A stretch of DNA of 64,000 bases from Trichomonas vaginalis G3 (taxonomy: Eukaryota > Parabasalia > Trichomonadida > Trichomonadidae): the NCBI RefSeq assembly GCF_026262505.1, contig NC_067206.1:26365896-26429895 (forward strand), read 5' to 3'. The notes under the pieces were generated by a model. The model did not search any database. It was not told the origin of the DNA and saw only the letters and a list, made by a program, of their open reading frames with translations. The translations under genes and the position numbers were made by a program. Below are positions 23,001 to 31,685 of this stretch, one piece after another. Each line of letters starts with the position of its first letter. The stretch's first letter is position 1.

Positions 23001-23161
23001 GTTTGAACGGATGGACTTATTTCCCTCACGAATTCATTGAAGCAATTAAAGCAGCAGTTCCTAATGATGATTTATGTTTGCAGATAAGAGCAAATATAAT
23101 GGCTGCAAAGGATTCGCCTCTCAAACAAGCTTTGGAGAAATTAATTCCTATTTCTCAATAA
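20030..23161 (+). CDS. Large alpha-helical, HEAT-like protein of unknown function
   Basis: 1043 residues from the ATG at 20030; the codon just before it is GTG. The first 200 residues alternate amphipathic helices in HEAT/armadillo style (for example SVRHIASVILDSSVQVILPF), which suggests a helical solenoid. The remainder is also mainly helical, with no catalytic motif, signal peptide or membrane segment recognised. It follows the HECT gene on the same strand after 0.65 kb, but nothing ties them functionally. A long intact frame with ordinary codon use supports a real host gene. A scaffold role is a guess from fold alone. Confidence 0.8.
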   Translation: MSKVSEIDLLKKSLSIIEARITDQNTNANAVLQELNELQRFISPKNLDKYLPMLESILDVLFSISDDRDVSVRHIASVILDSSVQVILPFHKSPILHYISQHSTIKYQPHALVSMIELALKVTLFLTHSVILDLFSQLTFLLETCASHSSEIVAENFNRMAPQIRQFIEKPEIRLQLIRLLGEPKDSVLSARWAIKTAAIFAYPDIIEQSLPFIPQKMYFLASMPEIKIPEIPLGATFEDLLPFIEQDPFHFTDYLQKPPEDHRQLAPFLLCLKNALPYGFKPEFDIKILTDISREPNISSLQYECIALGMLSEVINVDLREIFSEVTSSTISAYSICFNRFPSIEFLESVLNMGCESPVTAKLVVGFLCEIDFSRFKKFIKKSATKIATIAKSSHDIVQKALCEKCPHFNNGDVLPLYEKFLESADYFDSNSFKNLCCVLSSMSCPRVDDLTNAFFATLTEIDGEIIWGDVTSLHSFLTSLKRFCMHSRLIRIPQYIASLPELVLYAIACFICTEPPHSLTKLSSNFQCQSGRCLASILSKQSQADLLELRDIAASCVGALKTQVVVDLVSLDVIGRKLLPWPSANNWLLLNNTSAKANVETTAGVLSCDPKVVFAAAQVSPEKLPKTCYNLSPDLIVLALEKGEKIEFNLNLSLIKAANRRKEFPQQIAEKMKGSWMAVAIKKHFELDCVKEIYAKPFREWSGPPAFWSLVPYFVARLISRGVKIDFTGELPPPQKFITAKNVRIFRKIVKPCPIKNMVIKMPKKEEYNFSIDEEIDYFGPEVLRGLRNYLYRKIECGTFEELITKPKIHISPSLIAICHNELSRDVTECSYDLVCLNIELAAISDDVPKDDAKNLLKMTSFKSHWISLLNKKESWAPELLITPEFIDENVFTERELFSFKLYSLKNNISTFNLDPKTNEYRIYDTTTIRFSHALRAMIVPSFNQRNEQKMLHIISDFGVSKFELKALETWCSKGHKPMSLLRFILASCLNGWTYFPHEFIEAIKAAVPNDDLCLQIRANIMAAKDSPLKQALEKLIPISQ

Positions 23162-23575
23162 TTTTATTTGTATTTTTTAAAATAAAAATTTATGTTTTTT
23201 TACAGTTTCCTTTAATAACATGAATAAATAAACAGATGAACAGATTAATCTTTAGATAAATGTGCCTTTGAGCTTGAATTTGCTTGTATTTAGAATATTC
23301 TATTTGTTGATTAGTAGTTTGCAAATATGTGCTACCTTGTTTAATTCTTTTTTAATAAATGATTCCAGATTATTGCTCACATCTCATAATGCATCTATGA
23401 TAATAGCTCCATTACCTTATTAGTATATTTGAACTGTGCATGAAAAACGTATTCCCGCATTGAATTCCTTTAAATCACAAAATTAATTAATTTGAATCTC
23501 ATGAATCTTCATATAATCAAAGAAAATGGCACTTGCACATATTAAACCTTTCACTTTCTTTATTTATATTATGCA
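23162..23575. other. Intergenic DNA, upstream flank of glycine-rich gene 1
   Basis: No complete gene. A short frame from ATG 23526 encodes a hydrophobic, signal-peptide-like start (MALAHIKPFTFFIYIM) and stops at 23585, in a different frame from the glycine-rich protein. The motif ATTCCTTTAAATCACAA near 23463 recurs near 24984 before the second copy, so the flank was duplicated with the gene. Confidence 0.55.
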
Positions 23576-24625
23576 TTGTATTTAGCAAATAAATCTTTAA
23601 CAATCACTCTTAATGATACCTCAGTTGATAGTCAATTTGCTGAATTTCAAGAAAGTACTGTAACACTTAAATATCCTTGCAATCAAAATACTAATATATG
23701 CATTCCGTTCAAAACTGTATTTCAACCAGGAATATATTTGATAGAATTATGGGGTGTATCAGGCGGATATACTAGTACTCAGCCATCAGCAGGGGGATAC
23801 GGTTCATACACATCAGGATACATTGCTCTGATGAAGAAAAACATTTTTTACTTTTATCTAGGGCAGCAAGGAAAATTCAATGGTTTTCCAACCTTTAATG
23901 GTGGAGGAAAAGGCACAAACTCTGTATATGGAGAATCTTTTGCTGGATCTGGTGGTGGAGCTAGTGATATGAGATATATTTTTGGTGAATGGAATGATAC
24001 AGAATCATTAAAGTCGAGAATCATCGTTTCTGCTGGTGGTGCTGGGTCTGCATATTACGCTAAATTTCTGCAAGGTGGGCATGGGGGAGCATTAACTGGC
24101 TATTCAGGTACGCAAGCTAGAACTGCTTCAAATTCTTATCACTTAACTAATTCCATCGGTGCTACCAATGTATTAGGCGGAATTTCCGGTTTGTCAAATG
24201 TTAAAAGCCATAATTTGACTATGAATGGATCGTTTGGAATTGGCGCCTTACCTTATGATGTGAATTATGGGTCGGGAGGTGGGGGAGGTTATTATGGAGG
24301 AGGAGCAGGAAATGTTGTTAATGATTGTGTTGGATCTGGGTCAGGAGGATCTTCTTTCATCTCTGGTTATAAAGATTGTGATGCTATCGCAAAAGAATAT
24401 ACATTAGCGAATCCGATACATACAGGAACACCATACCATTACTCTGGTTATGTTTTCTCAAATCCAACCATGAAAGATGGTGTTGCATCTAAATATACTG
24501 GCAATGGCCAAGCTCGAATTACCATAATCCATGACTTTTTCCATTTAAAAAATAGCTGTATGCTTTTATACTCTATGGCTCAACTTAATTTTTATTTCTT
24601 AATCTTTATCTTTATTGACAGTTAG
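23576..24625 (+). CDS. Glycine-rich (ALK/LTK-type Gly-rich domain) protein, copy 1, no ATG
   Basis: About 349 codons open. The product has YPCNQNT, then GIYLIELWGVSGG, GGYGSYTSGYI, FYFYLGQQG, FNGGGKG, AGSGGGASDMRYIF, IIVSAGGAGSAYY and a long Gly-rich run (YGSGGGGGYYGGGAG). This matches a large T. vaginalis family resembling the glycine-rich domain of ALK/LTK receptors, probably secreted or surface-exposed. The C-terminus ends in a hydrophobic segment (NFYFLIFIFIDS) that could be an anchor. The frame opens at 23546 but has no ATG before residue about 83. The listed first codon is TTG, and the signal-peptide-like ATG frame just upstream is out of phase. The gene is therefore either 5'-damaged or uses an unrecognised start. 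Confidence 0.7.
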   Translation: MYLANKSLTITLNDTSVDSQFAEFQESTVTLKYPCNQNTNICIPFKTVFQPGIYLIELWGVSGGYTSTQPSAGGYGSYTSGYIALMKKNIFYFYLGQQGKFNGFPTFNGGGKGTNSVYGESFAGSGGGASDMRYIFGEWNDTESLKSRIIVSAGGAGSAYYAKFLQGGHGGALTGYSGTQARTASNSYHLTNSIGATNVLGGISGLSNVKSHNLTMNGSFGIGALPYDVNYGSGGGGGYYGGGAGNVVNDCVGSGSGGSSFISGYKDCDAIAKEYTLANPIHTGTPYHYSGYVFSNPTMKDGVASKYTGNGQARITIIHDFFHLKNSCMLLYSMAQLNFYFLIFIFIDS

Positions 24626-25128
24626 TTAATAAAATGTATGTTATCCAAATATATATTCATAAAAATAAAAAGTTTTTATTCTGGATAATGGTCAATTGAG
24701 AATACATCATAAAATAATATTTGGATCTTTGAGTGATTAAATACAATATTTAGAAGATTTCATAATATTCTGCAAAAACAGTTGGGTTTCGATCTGAAAT
24801 TTGCAGACCCCAATTATTCATTTTTGTTTTATATAGTTTGTGATATGCAATTATCTCTTTTCAATTCATATTTGTATTTTGTTATTCAATAAGTTAGTAT
24901 GTCCAGCGATGAACGAGTGATAATTAGTATCCTTCTTGATTTTTGGATATATCAAATGCACAACTAGGATATACTAGCTGCGATTCCTTTAAATCACAAT
25001 TATAAATTTAGAGGATCACCTCATACCAAAAGCAATTGATATCAATGAAAGTTTTTGCTAATTGAATATTATAATTTCCTAATATGTAGTGCTCATTGGT
25101 TTAAGCAAATAAATCTTTATCTATCTCA
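24626..25128. other. Intergenic spacer between the glycine-rich pair
   Basis: AT-rich; no gene. It carries the duplicated flank motif ATTCCTTTAAATCACAA near 24984 and a leader AAGCAAATAAATCTTTA before the second gene, matching copy 1. The tandem duplication therefore includes at least about 110-150 bases of 5' flank. Confidence 0.55.
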
Positions 25129-26148
25129 TTGCAAGACATCCCAGTGGATGATAAATTTGCTGAATTTCAAGAAATTATTGTAACACTTAAATATCCTTGC
25201 AATCAAAACACTTATAATTGCACATCATTCAAAGTTTGTTTTGATCCTGGTATATATTTGATAGAATTATGGGGTGCATCAGGCGGATACACTGATTTTC
25301 TGCCTTCAGCAGGGGGATACGGATCATATACATCAGGATACATCGCTCTGAAGAAAAAAAGTAGTTTTTATTTTTATCTAGGTCAACAAGGAAAATACAA
25401 TGGTTTTCCAACATTTAATGGTGGAGGAAAAGGTACACGCACCCCAAATGGTGGTGCCTTTGCAGGATCTAGTGGTGGAGCTAGTGATATGAGATATATT
25501 TTTGGTGAATGGAATGATACAGAATCATTAAAGTCGAGAATCATCGTTTCTGCTGGTGGTGCTGGGTCTGCATACTATGCTAACTTTCCGCAAGGTGGAC
25601 ATGGAGGTGCAATAACTGGTTATCAAGGAATTCAGCATAGAACTGCCTCATCTGCATACTACCTAACCAATTCTATTGGTGCTACCAATGTATTAGGGGG
25701 AATTTCCGGTTTGTCAAATTATAAAAACCATAACATGACTATGAATGGGTCGTTTGGAATTGGCGCCTTACCTTATGATGTGAATTATGGGTCGGGAGGT
25801 GGGGGAGGTTATTATGGAGGAGGAGCAGGAAATGTTGTTAATGATTGTGTTGGATCTGGGTCAGGAGGATCTTCTTTCATCTCTGGTTATAAAGATTGTG
25901 ATGCTATCGCAAAAGAATATACATTAGCGAATCCGATACATACAGGAACACCATACCATTACTCTGGTTATGTTTTCTCAAATCCAACCATGAAAGATGG
26001 TGTTGCATCTAAATATACTGGCAATGGCCAAGCTCGAATTACTGTCCTTTTTGAAAATTATTTGCAGTTACAAAAAAGTTCTGTTCATCATTATTCGATG
26101 CATCAATTTAATTTTTATTTCTTCATCTTTATCTTTATCGATAGTTAA
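25129..26148 (+). CDS. Glycine-rich (ALK/LTK-type Gly-rich domain) protein, copy 2, no ATG
   Basis: 339 codons, a tandem paralogue of 23576-24625 with the same domain order and hydrophobic C-terminus (NFYFFIFIFIDS). The N-terminal half differs from copy 1 at many sites. A block of about 300 bases (25744-26040 against 24224-24520) is almost identical, as is a shorter one at 25480-25565. That mosaic points to recent gene conversion. Like copy 1 it lacks an in-frame ATG at the expected start; the listed first codon is TTG. Both copies share this oddity, so the start was lost before duplication or an unusual start is used. Confidence 0.7.
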   Translation: MQDIPVDDKFAEFQEIIVTLKYPCNQNTYNCTSFKVCFDPGIYLIELWGASGGYTDFLPSAGGYGSYTSGYIALKKKSSFYFYLGQQGKYNGFPTFNGGGKGTRTPNGGAFAGSSGGASDMRYIFGEWNDTESLKSRIIVSAGGAGSAYYANFPQGGHGGAITGYQGIQHRTASSAYYLTNSIGATNVLGGISGLSNYKNHNMTMNGSFGIGALPYDVNYGSGGGGGYYGGGAGNVVNDCVGSGSGGSSFISGYKDCDAIAKEYTLANPIHTGTPYHYSGYVFSNPTMKDGVASKYTGNGQARITVLFENYLQLQKSSVHHYSMHQFNFYFFIFIFIDS

Positions 26149-26415
26149 TTCTTGATTTGAAATTAAAATTCAAATTTATAACACATGAAGTTTTTTTGGA
26201 GGAGGCAAATGCACATATATTATGTGTGCATTGAATCATTGATATTCTGCAAGAATTAAACTTAGAATAGTTGTGAAAAAATTATATTAAACTCCAAAAC
26301 AATTTATATTAAAGAATTCTATGATAGGGCATAACCTGATGATATGCAATAATATATAAGCAATCTATTGAGATTTTTGACCAAAGATCAAAAAAAATAT
26401 TCCAAAATTTTTTCT

Positions 26416-26997
26416 TCAGCAGCATTCTGAATGCTTTTCCTTTTCCTGCTTCGGCACCTGCGAAACAGGAGTAAAATGCGTTGGCAATGCAGCTAAGTCG
26501 TCTGCGATTCTTTGGAATAAAGGAACGACAGTCTCATGTTGCTTTGCTGAAGTGAAAAAGTATGGTACATCTTTAGATTTTGCCCATTCTTCAAACTCAT
26601 TTTGGCTGTATCCTGGAGGTAAATCTACTTTATTTGCAACAATATAGACTTTGCATGAGATGGGACAGTTATCTTTCACCATCTTATACCAATTTTCACC
26701 TTGTACTAATGAATCATGGTTGGTTAGGTCCGTTACTATGATTGCAGCGGAAGAATTTCTTGAATACATCGGAATAAGACTCTTAAATCTTTCTTGGCCA
26801 GCTGTATCCCACAAATTTAGAACAACTTCGCCTCTCTCTGTTAAAACACGCATTTGAACGTAAGTTGCTGCAATTGTGCTTTGTGTATCGCTTGCAAATG
26901 ATTTAGTTGTATACATATTGATGATACTTGTCTTTCCGACACCAGCGCAGCCAACAACAATGACTTTTCCCTCTGGAACAGTTTCACAAATTTTCAT
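26416..26997 (-). CDS. Rab-family small GTPase
   Basis: 193 residues with the complete Rab/Ras signature: P-loop GCAGVGKTS (16-24), a switch I Thr near 41, WDTAGQE (63-69), NKVDL near 122, TSAK near 150, and a C-terminal Cys-Cys for double geranylgeranylation. Rab proteins switch between GTP and GDP forms to direct vesicle traffic on membranes. Sequence around switch I and II is closest in feel to the Rab5/Rab21 group, but the subfamily is not certain. It is transcribed divergently from the SWI3-like gene with 114 bases between the start codons. Confidence 0.94.
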   Translation of the reverse strand: MKICETVPEGKVIVVGCAGVGKTSIINMYTTKSFASDTQSTIAATYVQMRVLTERGEVVLNLWDTAGQERFKSLIPMYSRNSSAAIIVTDLTNHDSLVQGENWYKMVKDNCPISCKVYIVANKVDLPPGYSQNEFEEWAKSKDVPYFFTSAKQHETVVPLFQRIADDLAALPTHFTPVSQVPKQEKEKHSECC

Positions 26998-27111
26998 TTA
27001 GTTTTGTCAAATTTTGGAGATATTCAAATCCCATTACAAAATGGAAATAAGATTTGATATGTGTTATAGTGAAAATATCAATTTTCAAATCCGAAGATAA
27101 ACAAACTAAAA
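26998..27111. promoter_or_regulatory. Shared divergent promoter interval (Rab / SWI3-like)
   Basis: Only 114 bases separate the two ATGs, so both core promoters must lie here or inside the genes. Candidate TCA-type initiators are visible on each strand (ATCAATTTTCAAAT on plus, TTTTCACTAT on minus). Neither fits the published trichomonad initiator perfectly. Confidence 0.4.
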
Positions 27112-28284
27112 ATGCTGGAAGTTGAACAATTTGATTCAGCAGTTAATGTATTTGATTTATGCAGGAGACCACTCAAAATTTGCAACATTAATCAAACTCC
27201 TATATTTAAACCAACATCTACTCGTATTCCATGCATAAAAGCAATTCATGATGTAAGAAAGTCATGTACTGAAGCAGCATGGGAACAGCAAATTGCAGAG
27301 CCTATTGAAGAAAATGCTACTGTTGATGGAAATATCAAAGAAAACGTTTTTTCAGACCATTTTAATCGAGATTTTGAAGATTTACAACTTCCAACACCAG
27401 AAAACAGGCCAGTTCCAATATTACATGCTGAAGAATCATATATTAGAACACGTCCTCACTGGCATACTGATGTTCCTACAATGAATATGCATTATCAAAA
27501 GAAAATAAATATTAAAGACGTTTCTGATCCATTACTTACAATACCATTACCAAAATGTGATGTTTGTGATAATCAATTAGAATATCCGTTTTTTGCAAAT
27601 CCAAAGTACAATATTTGCAAGAAATGCTACTCCGAAGCCAAATTATCACCATTTACATCTACGAAAGATCTATTTCTCATCAAAGAACCTCAATACAATG
27701 ATGGAAATTGGACTTTGGCAGAAACAAACAAATTACTTACAATTATTGAAGAAATTGGTGATGATTGGCAGACTGTTGCAAAGGAAATGAAGAATAGAAC
27801 ACCAGCTGAGTGCTGTCTCCATTTCTTACGTTTACCAATTATGGATCAGTATTATAATGATGATGTCAGAGTTGTTGAAGCTTCAGATGATGTTCAACAA
27901 GCTTATCTTCCTTTCCTGATGGCTCCGCATCCAATTGCTTCTTTTGTTGAATTTATTCATATTTACAATACGAAACTTGGTTCCGCTGTTGCTGAATCAT
28001 CACAGCAGATCATCGAATCTCTTCTTAAAGCAAATTCTAGCATGATTCCGTTTACTCAAATCCCAGATATTCTTACAAAAATTGTTAAGGCTACAAGTCA
28101 TCATGCTGGTATCCTTGCCAATGAAGAAGCTGACACAATGATAGATTTGCTCACAGAAGTTGATCATAAGATGAATAACCTCGTTTTTGAGCAATTTAAG
28201 GAGATTCTGACAAAACTAAAGAATATCGATCAAAGAGCTTCATCATTGGGCTTTTCTTTACCTATGGAGAAACAAAATGAATAA
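27112..28284 (+). CDS. SWI3/RSC8 (SMARCC)-like chromatin-remodelling subunit
   Basis: 390 residues. A small zinc-binding module CDVCDNQ...CKKC lies at about 147-172. A SANT/Myb domain follows at about 199-245 (NWTLAETNKLLTIIEEIGDDW) and ends in HFLRLPI, the hallmark of SWI3/SMARCC proteins. After a segment corresponding to the SMARCC 'MSLVAFL' region (HPIASFVEFI), the C-terminus is a helical zipper (residues about 320-385). These proteins are core scaffolds of SWI/SNF remodelers in the nucleus. The SWIRM domain expected before the zinc module is not recognisable in the first 145 residues; it may be lost or very divergent. Confidence 0.82.
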   Translation: MLEVEQFDSAVNVFDLCRRPLKICNINQTPIFKPTSTRIPCIKAIHDVRKSCTEAAWEQQIAEPIEENATVDGNIKENVFSDHFNRDFEDLQLPTPENRPVPILHAEESYIRTRPHWHTDVPTMNMHYQKKINIKDVSDPLLTIPLPKCDVCDNQLEYPFFANPKYNICKKCYSEAKLSPFTSTKDLFLIKEPQYNDGNWTLAETNKLLTIIEEIGDDWQTVAKEMKNRTPAECCLHFLRLPIMDQYYNDDVRVVEASDDVQQAYLPFLMAPHPIASFVEFIHIYNTKLGSAVAESSQQIIESLLKANSSMIPFTQIPDILTKIVKATSHHAGILANEEADTMIDLLTEVDHKMNNLVFEQFKEILTKLKNIDQRASSLGFSLPMEKQNE

Positions 28285-28492
28285 AAAATTAGAGATTATT
28301 TTTTGTTTTTTAAAAATATCTTTTGATTAAGCAGTATTTACAGCCAATATATTTTAATGGATAACTTTGTTTATATACCGAAAATCTTTTTTAAATTTTA
28401 TAAAAATATTTTTCTTAAATGTTGAATTTATAAGTAAAAACACTCCTAAAAAGATTCGTTTTATAAAACAAAAATGATATTTTGATAATATT

Positions 28493-28774
28493 CTATGTTG
28501 TAACGCCAAGTTTAACATCGGCATCTTTATGGAATTGGAAAGTAGCAGTAACTGCAGTATCTTGGTAATTACAATTTTGCTCTTCACGACTCTTATGAAT
28601 TGCGCGTATATGTGCTTCTTGATCTTTAATCTTTTTCTTCAAATCGTCAATTTGTTTCTGTAATATTTCAGGATCATTAGCTTCACGGTTTTTCTTAATT
28701 GCATCGATTTGAGATTTAAGTGTGCCGAGTTGCATTTCCAGGCTAGCAATCATTTCATCCGCATTTCCAGACAT
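28493..28774 (-). CDS. Small coiled-coil protein
   Basis: 93 residues. About residues 5-65 form a Lys/Glu/Gln-rich heptad pattern (LEMQLGTLKSQIDAIKK, then QKQIDDLKKKIKDQEAHI), typical of a coiled coil. The C-terminal 25 residues are not helical. No family was recognised. The ATG at 28774 is the only sensible start. It converges on the SWI3-like gene with about 200 bases between stops. Confidence 0.65.
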   Translation of the reverse strand: MSGNADEMIASLEMQLGTLKSQIDAIKKNREANDPEILQKQIDDLKKKIKDQEAHIRAIHKSREEQNCNYQDTAVTATFQFHKDADVKLGVTT

Positions 28775-29130
28775 TGTTTAGATTGTCACTTTTTATAATT
28801 TTATGCAGAAGTTCATTTATGAAAAAAGCTCAAATTGTTGAATAAAAAACAGTGATGGATACAAAATTCCATCGTAATAGATACTATTCTCTCTATATAT
28901 ACCTATATTTTTTGATTTTCAGCCAGATTATGGTTATTCAATATCGATTAATCATATAGAATGACGTCTATATTAAAATAATATGCATGATAGGAATACA
29001 TTTCCTGAGACTCGGATTTTTTGAAATATAACATTCATTTGCATATGATATGCGCTCATTCATATATTTGATATTCTGATTTAAGAAATTTGCTTATAAA
29101 TTTAGCTCAAGAACATGTTTTAATGTTTAT
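28775..29130. other. AT-rich intergenic DNA
   Basis: Nothing coding or repetitive was seen in this 356-base stretch between the coiled-coil gene and the 3' end of the beta-helix fragment. Confidence 0.6.
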
Positions 29131-30111
29131 TTATGAGAAATAAATCAAATATATAAAAAAAGAATGATCATTGATAAGTATTTCATCTGTGCTCAAACGT
29201 TTAATGATAATTGGGAACTCTGCTTGGCAAATACCTGTTGAAAAATGTCTCAATTTGTTAGTATATATTGATTTTGTATTTTGAGGAGATACATAACTAA
29301 GAAATGTGTTTTGAATAGAATCATCGATGAAACAATTATTTACAGTTAGTAGATCACGGTCATTTTTAATCAAATAAGAATTTTTTGGTGATGTGTTGTT
29401 AATAAATGCACAACTTTCGATTTTTAGAGGGCCATCATAATGATAAATAATTCCAACTCCTGTGTGCGTGTTATTGATGAAATTACAATATTGCAAAGAC
29501 GAATTATAATAAATATTGAACATTTCACCTTCCCAGTTTGTCGCTTTATTATTTATAATCGTTATATATTTAATTTTTGTTACGTAACTAAGTGTAGGGC
29601 ACTCAAAATGTCCAACAGATTTCGCTAGAGCTTTACAATCTGAGAAATTAGTAGATGAAACTAGAATATTGCCATTTTCGGCGTTGACACCACGGTTACC
29701 AACTTTTTCGTTTCCTACATCATAAAAAGAGCTCTCAATTAAAAAATTTAGGTTATTTGTCCCAACTTTTGTATATGAAAATTCCCCATATTTTTGGCAT
29801 TGGCATATGCTACAGCAAAATCTTCGTTGAACAATCGAACTGTTGCTACCAGTGACGAAATTGATGCAACCACCATTGCCTGTTGAACTGCATTTATTGA
29901 AATAGCAATGGTTATGCAAAAATAATGTGTTTGAAACAGAATTGAAGTCAATAACTCGATCGGTGTCATCAATAAAATTGCATGAATCTAAGTAATATTG
30001 GCCTTTTTGAGAATCTGGATTACAGTTTAAACATTTTTCTATTTTGTTACCAGTAAATCTGCCTTGAAAGTAATAGTACCAAACATCGTCATCCAGAAGA
30101 GACGACTTATT
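29131..30111 (-). pseudogene. Fragment of a beta-helix (Pmp-like) surface protein gene
   Basis: An open frame runs from 30111 down to 29131 with no ATG at its 5' end. It encodes repeated short motifs (CNFINNT, CAFINNTS, NNKATNW, NSSLQYC) of the kind forming right-handed parallel beta-helices in T. vaginalis Pmp-like surface proteins. Those proteins are usually far longer and carry a signal peptide and membrane anchor. Only about 325 codons are left here, so the 5' part is missing. The frame ends in a hydrophobic HSFFIYLIYFS. I infer a truncated, probably inactive gene. Confidence 0.62.
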
Positions 30112-31685
30112 TCAAACTCATTCAAACAAACTGTAGTTTTCTTTTGAATAATGTAAATTATTTTATATTACAGTATTTAAGTAAGCCTTAATATCGATAT
30201 AATTGAATAATATTTTCAAAAATTTTGACAAATTTCAATCATTGTCAATTTGAAGAATATCTGTCAAAAAGTGAAGACTGTCTTCCTGTACATTGAATTC
30301 AATTACCTCTGAGCATTATTGAAGCCCTAAGAATTAAAAATCTAAAATGTTCTGATTAAATTTTTTCGAATTTTCGCAGACTTTTCAGAGGATTGAGCTC
30401 CAGCTCAATTTTCTGAAATAGACTGTTAAAATTTAGTATCTTAAACCCATTTCAATATAGGCTCCAATTTTAAATGCATTTGATAAATCGAGCATTGAAA
30501 ATTGGGTTAAGATATGGAAATTTTATATGAGTTTGTCGTTTAGTATTTTAATCCCCATCACATTTCATATAGATTTTTCTAAAATACCCTTAAGTTCATG
30601 CCTTGCAAAATTTTTTTATATGGTGAAACTTATTATTCATTTTGAGATACAAGAAATGAGAAATAGACAATATAGTTATAGATATAGATGGGTCTCCTGC
30701 TAGAGATTAATCCTATGTAGTTTTTATAAGAATATAAGATATTCAAATTTGATTTATCTCATTAAAGTTAAAAATAAAAACTAACATTAAAAATAGTGTT
30801 TTTATGATATAACTATGCTATATATATAAAAAATTGAAAAAAATAAATAACTAATTTAAAAATCGAAAATTGAAAAATCAGTGGCTTAAACGATTCAGCT
30901 TCTTATTAGAAATCTAATTTTTAAGAAATGAGGGAAAACAAATCAATATTGACGAATTAATAAATCACATTTTAACGCTTAGATATTATTCAAATATATC
31001 CTTTTTAAAAGATTTGATATGGTATGACATTTTTACTGCCGAAGTTTCGAAAACACTTAAATCAAATAACAATAATGCAAATTTCAAATTCAGGGCGAAA
31101 TATGGTGAATAACCAGGATCAGAGGTGGACATCGGCTTTATGATATGCAAAATAAGATAATAAAGCTTAATAGCGAAATGTAAAAAACATGAAGATTTTG
31201 GGGTTAAAATAAGTTGAAAATAATTTTTATGATATGAGTATTATACGTGATATTTTAGAATGCGAAAATCTCAATTTTGTCAAAAATTACAACCGTTTTA
31301 AAATTGAATGGGAAAAAAATTATAGTAAAGTTAATACTGATATTATATTAACCAAATATAGATATTAAAAATAAGAGGTTAAATTTAGCTTTGTGGAAAA
31401 ATTCTGAATTTTTGAATTGAATTTTAAAAATGTTAAACTGATATAAAAAAATTAAGCGTGAATAGGTAAGAGAGGATGATATTTTCATTTAAATTTCCCA
31501 TAATGAAACATTGTTACGAATAGGACAATTGAATAAGGAATTTTTTGTGATAAGAGAGTGATATCAGTTTTAAAAAACATTTATTTTGCAAGATATTGAA
31601 ATAAAGAGATATGAAATTTAGAATATTAGAATTGTTTTATAGAAATAACATTTAATTAAGAAAGTTAAACAATGGAAAGTTTTTT
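30112..31685. other. Gene-poor AT-rich DNA
   Basis: About 1.6 kb without an open frame above noise, a recognisable relic or an obvious repeat. It leads into the palindromic array at 31686. Confidence 0.6.

Noticed and set aside
23162-23575. Spliceosomal intron joining an upstream signal peptide to the glycine-rich frame
   Set aside because: No GTAYGT donor or ACTAACACACAG-like acceptor, the known trichomonad consensus, was found at suitable places.
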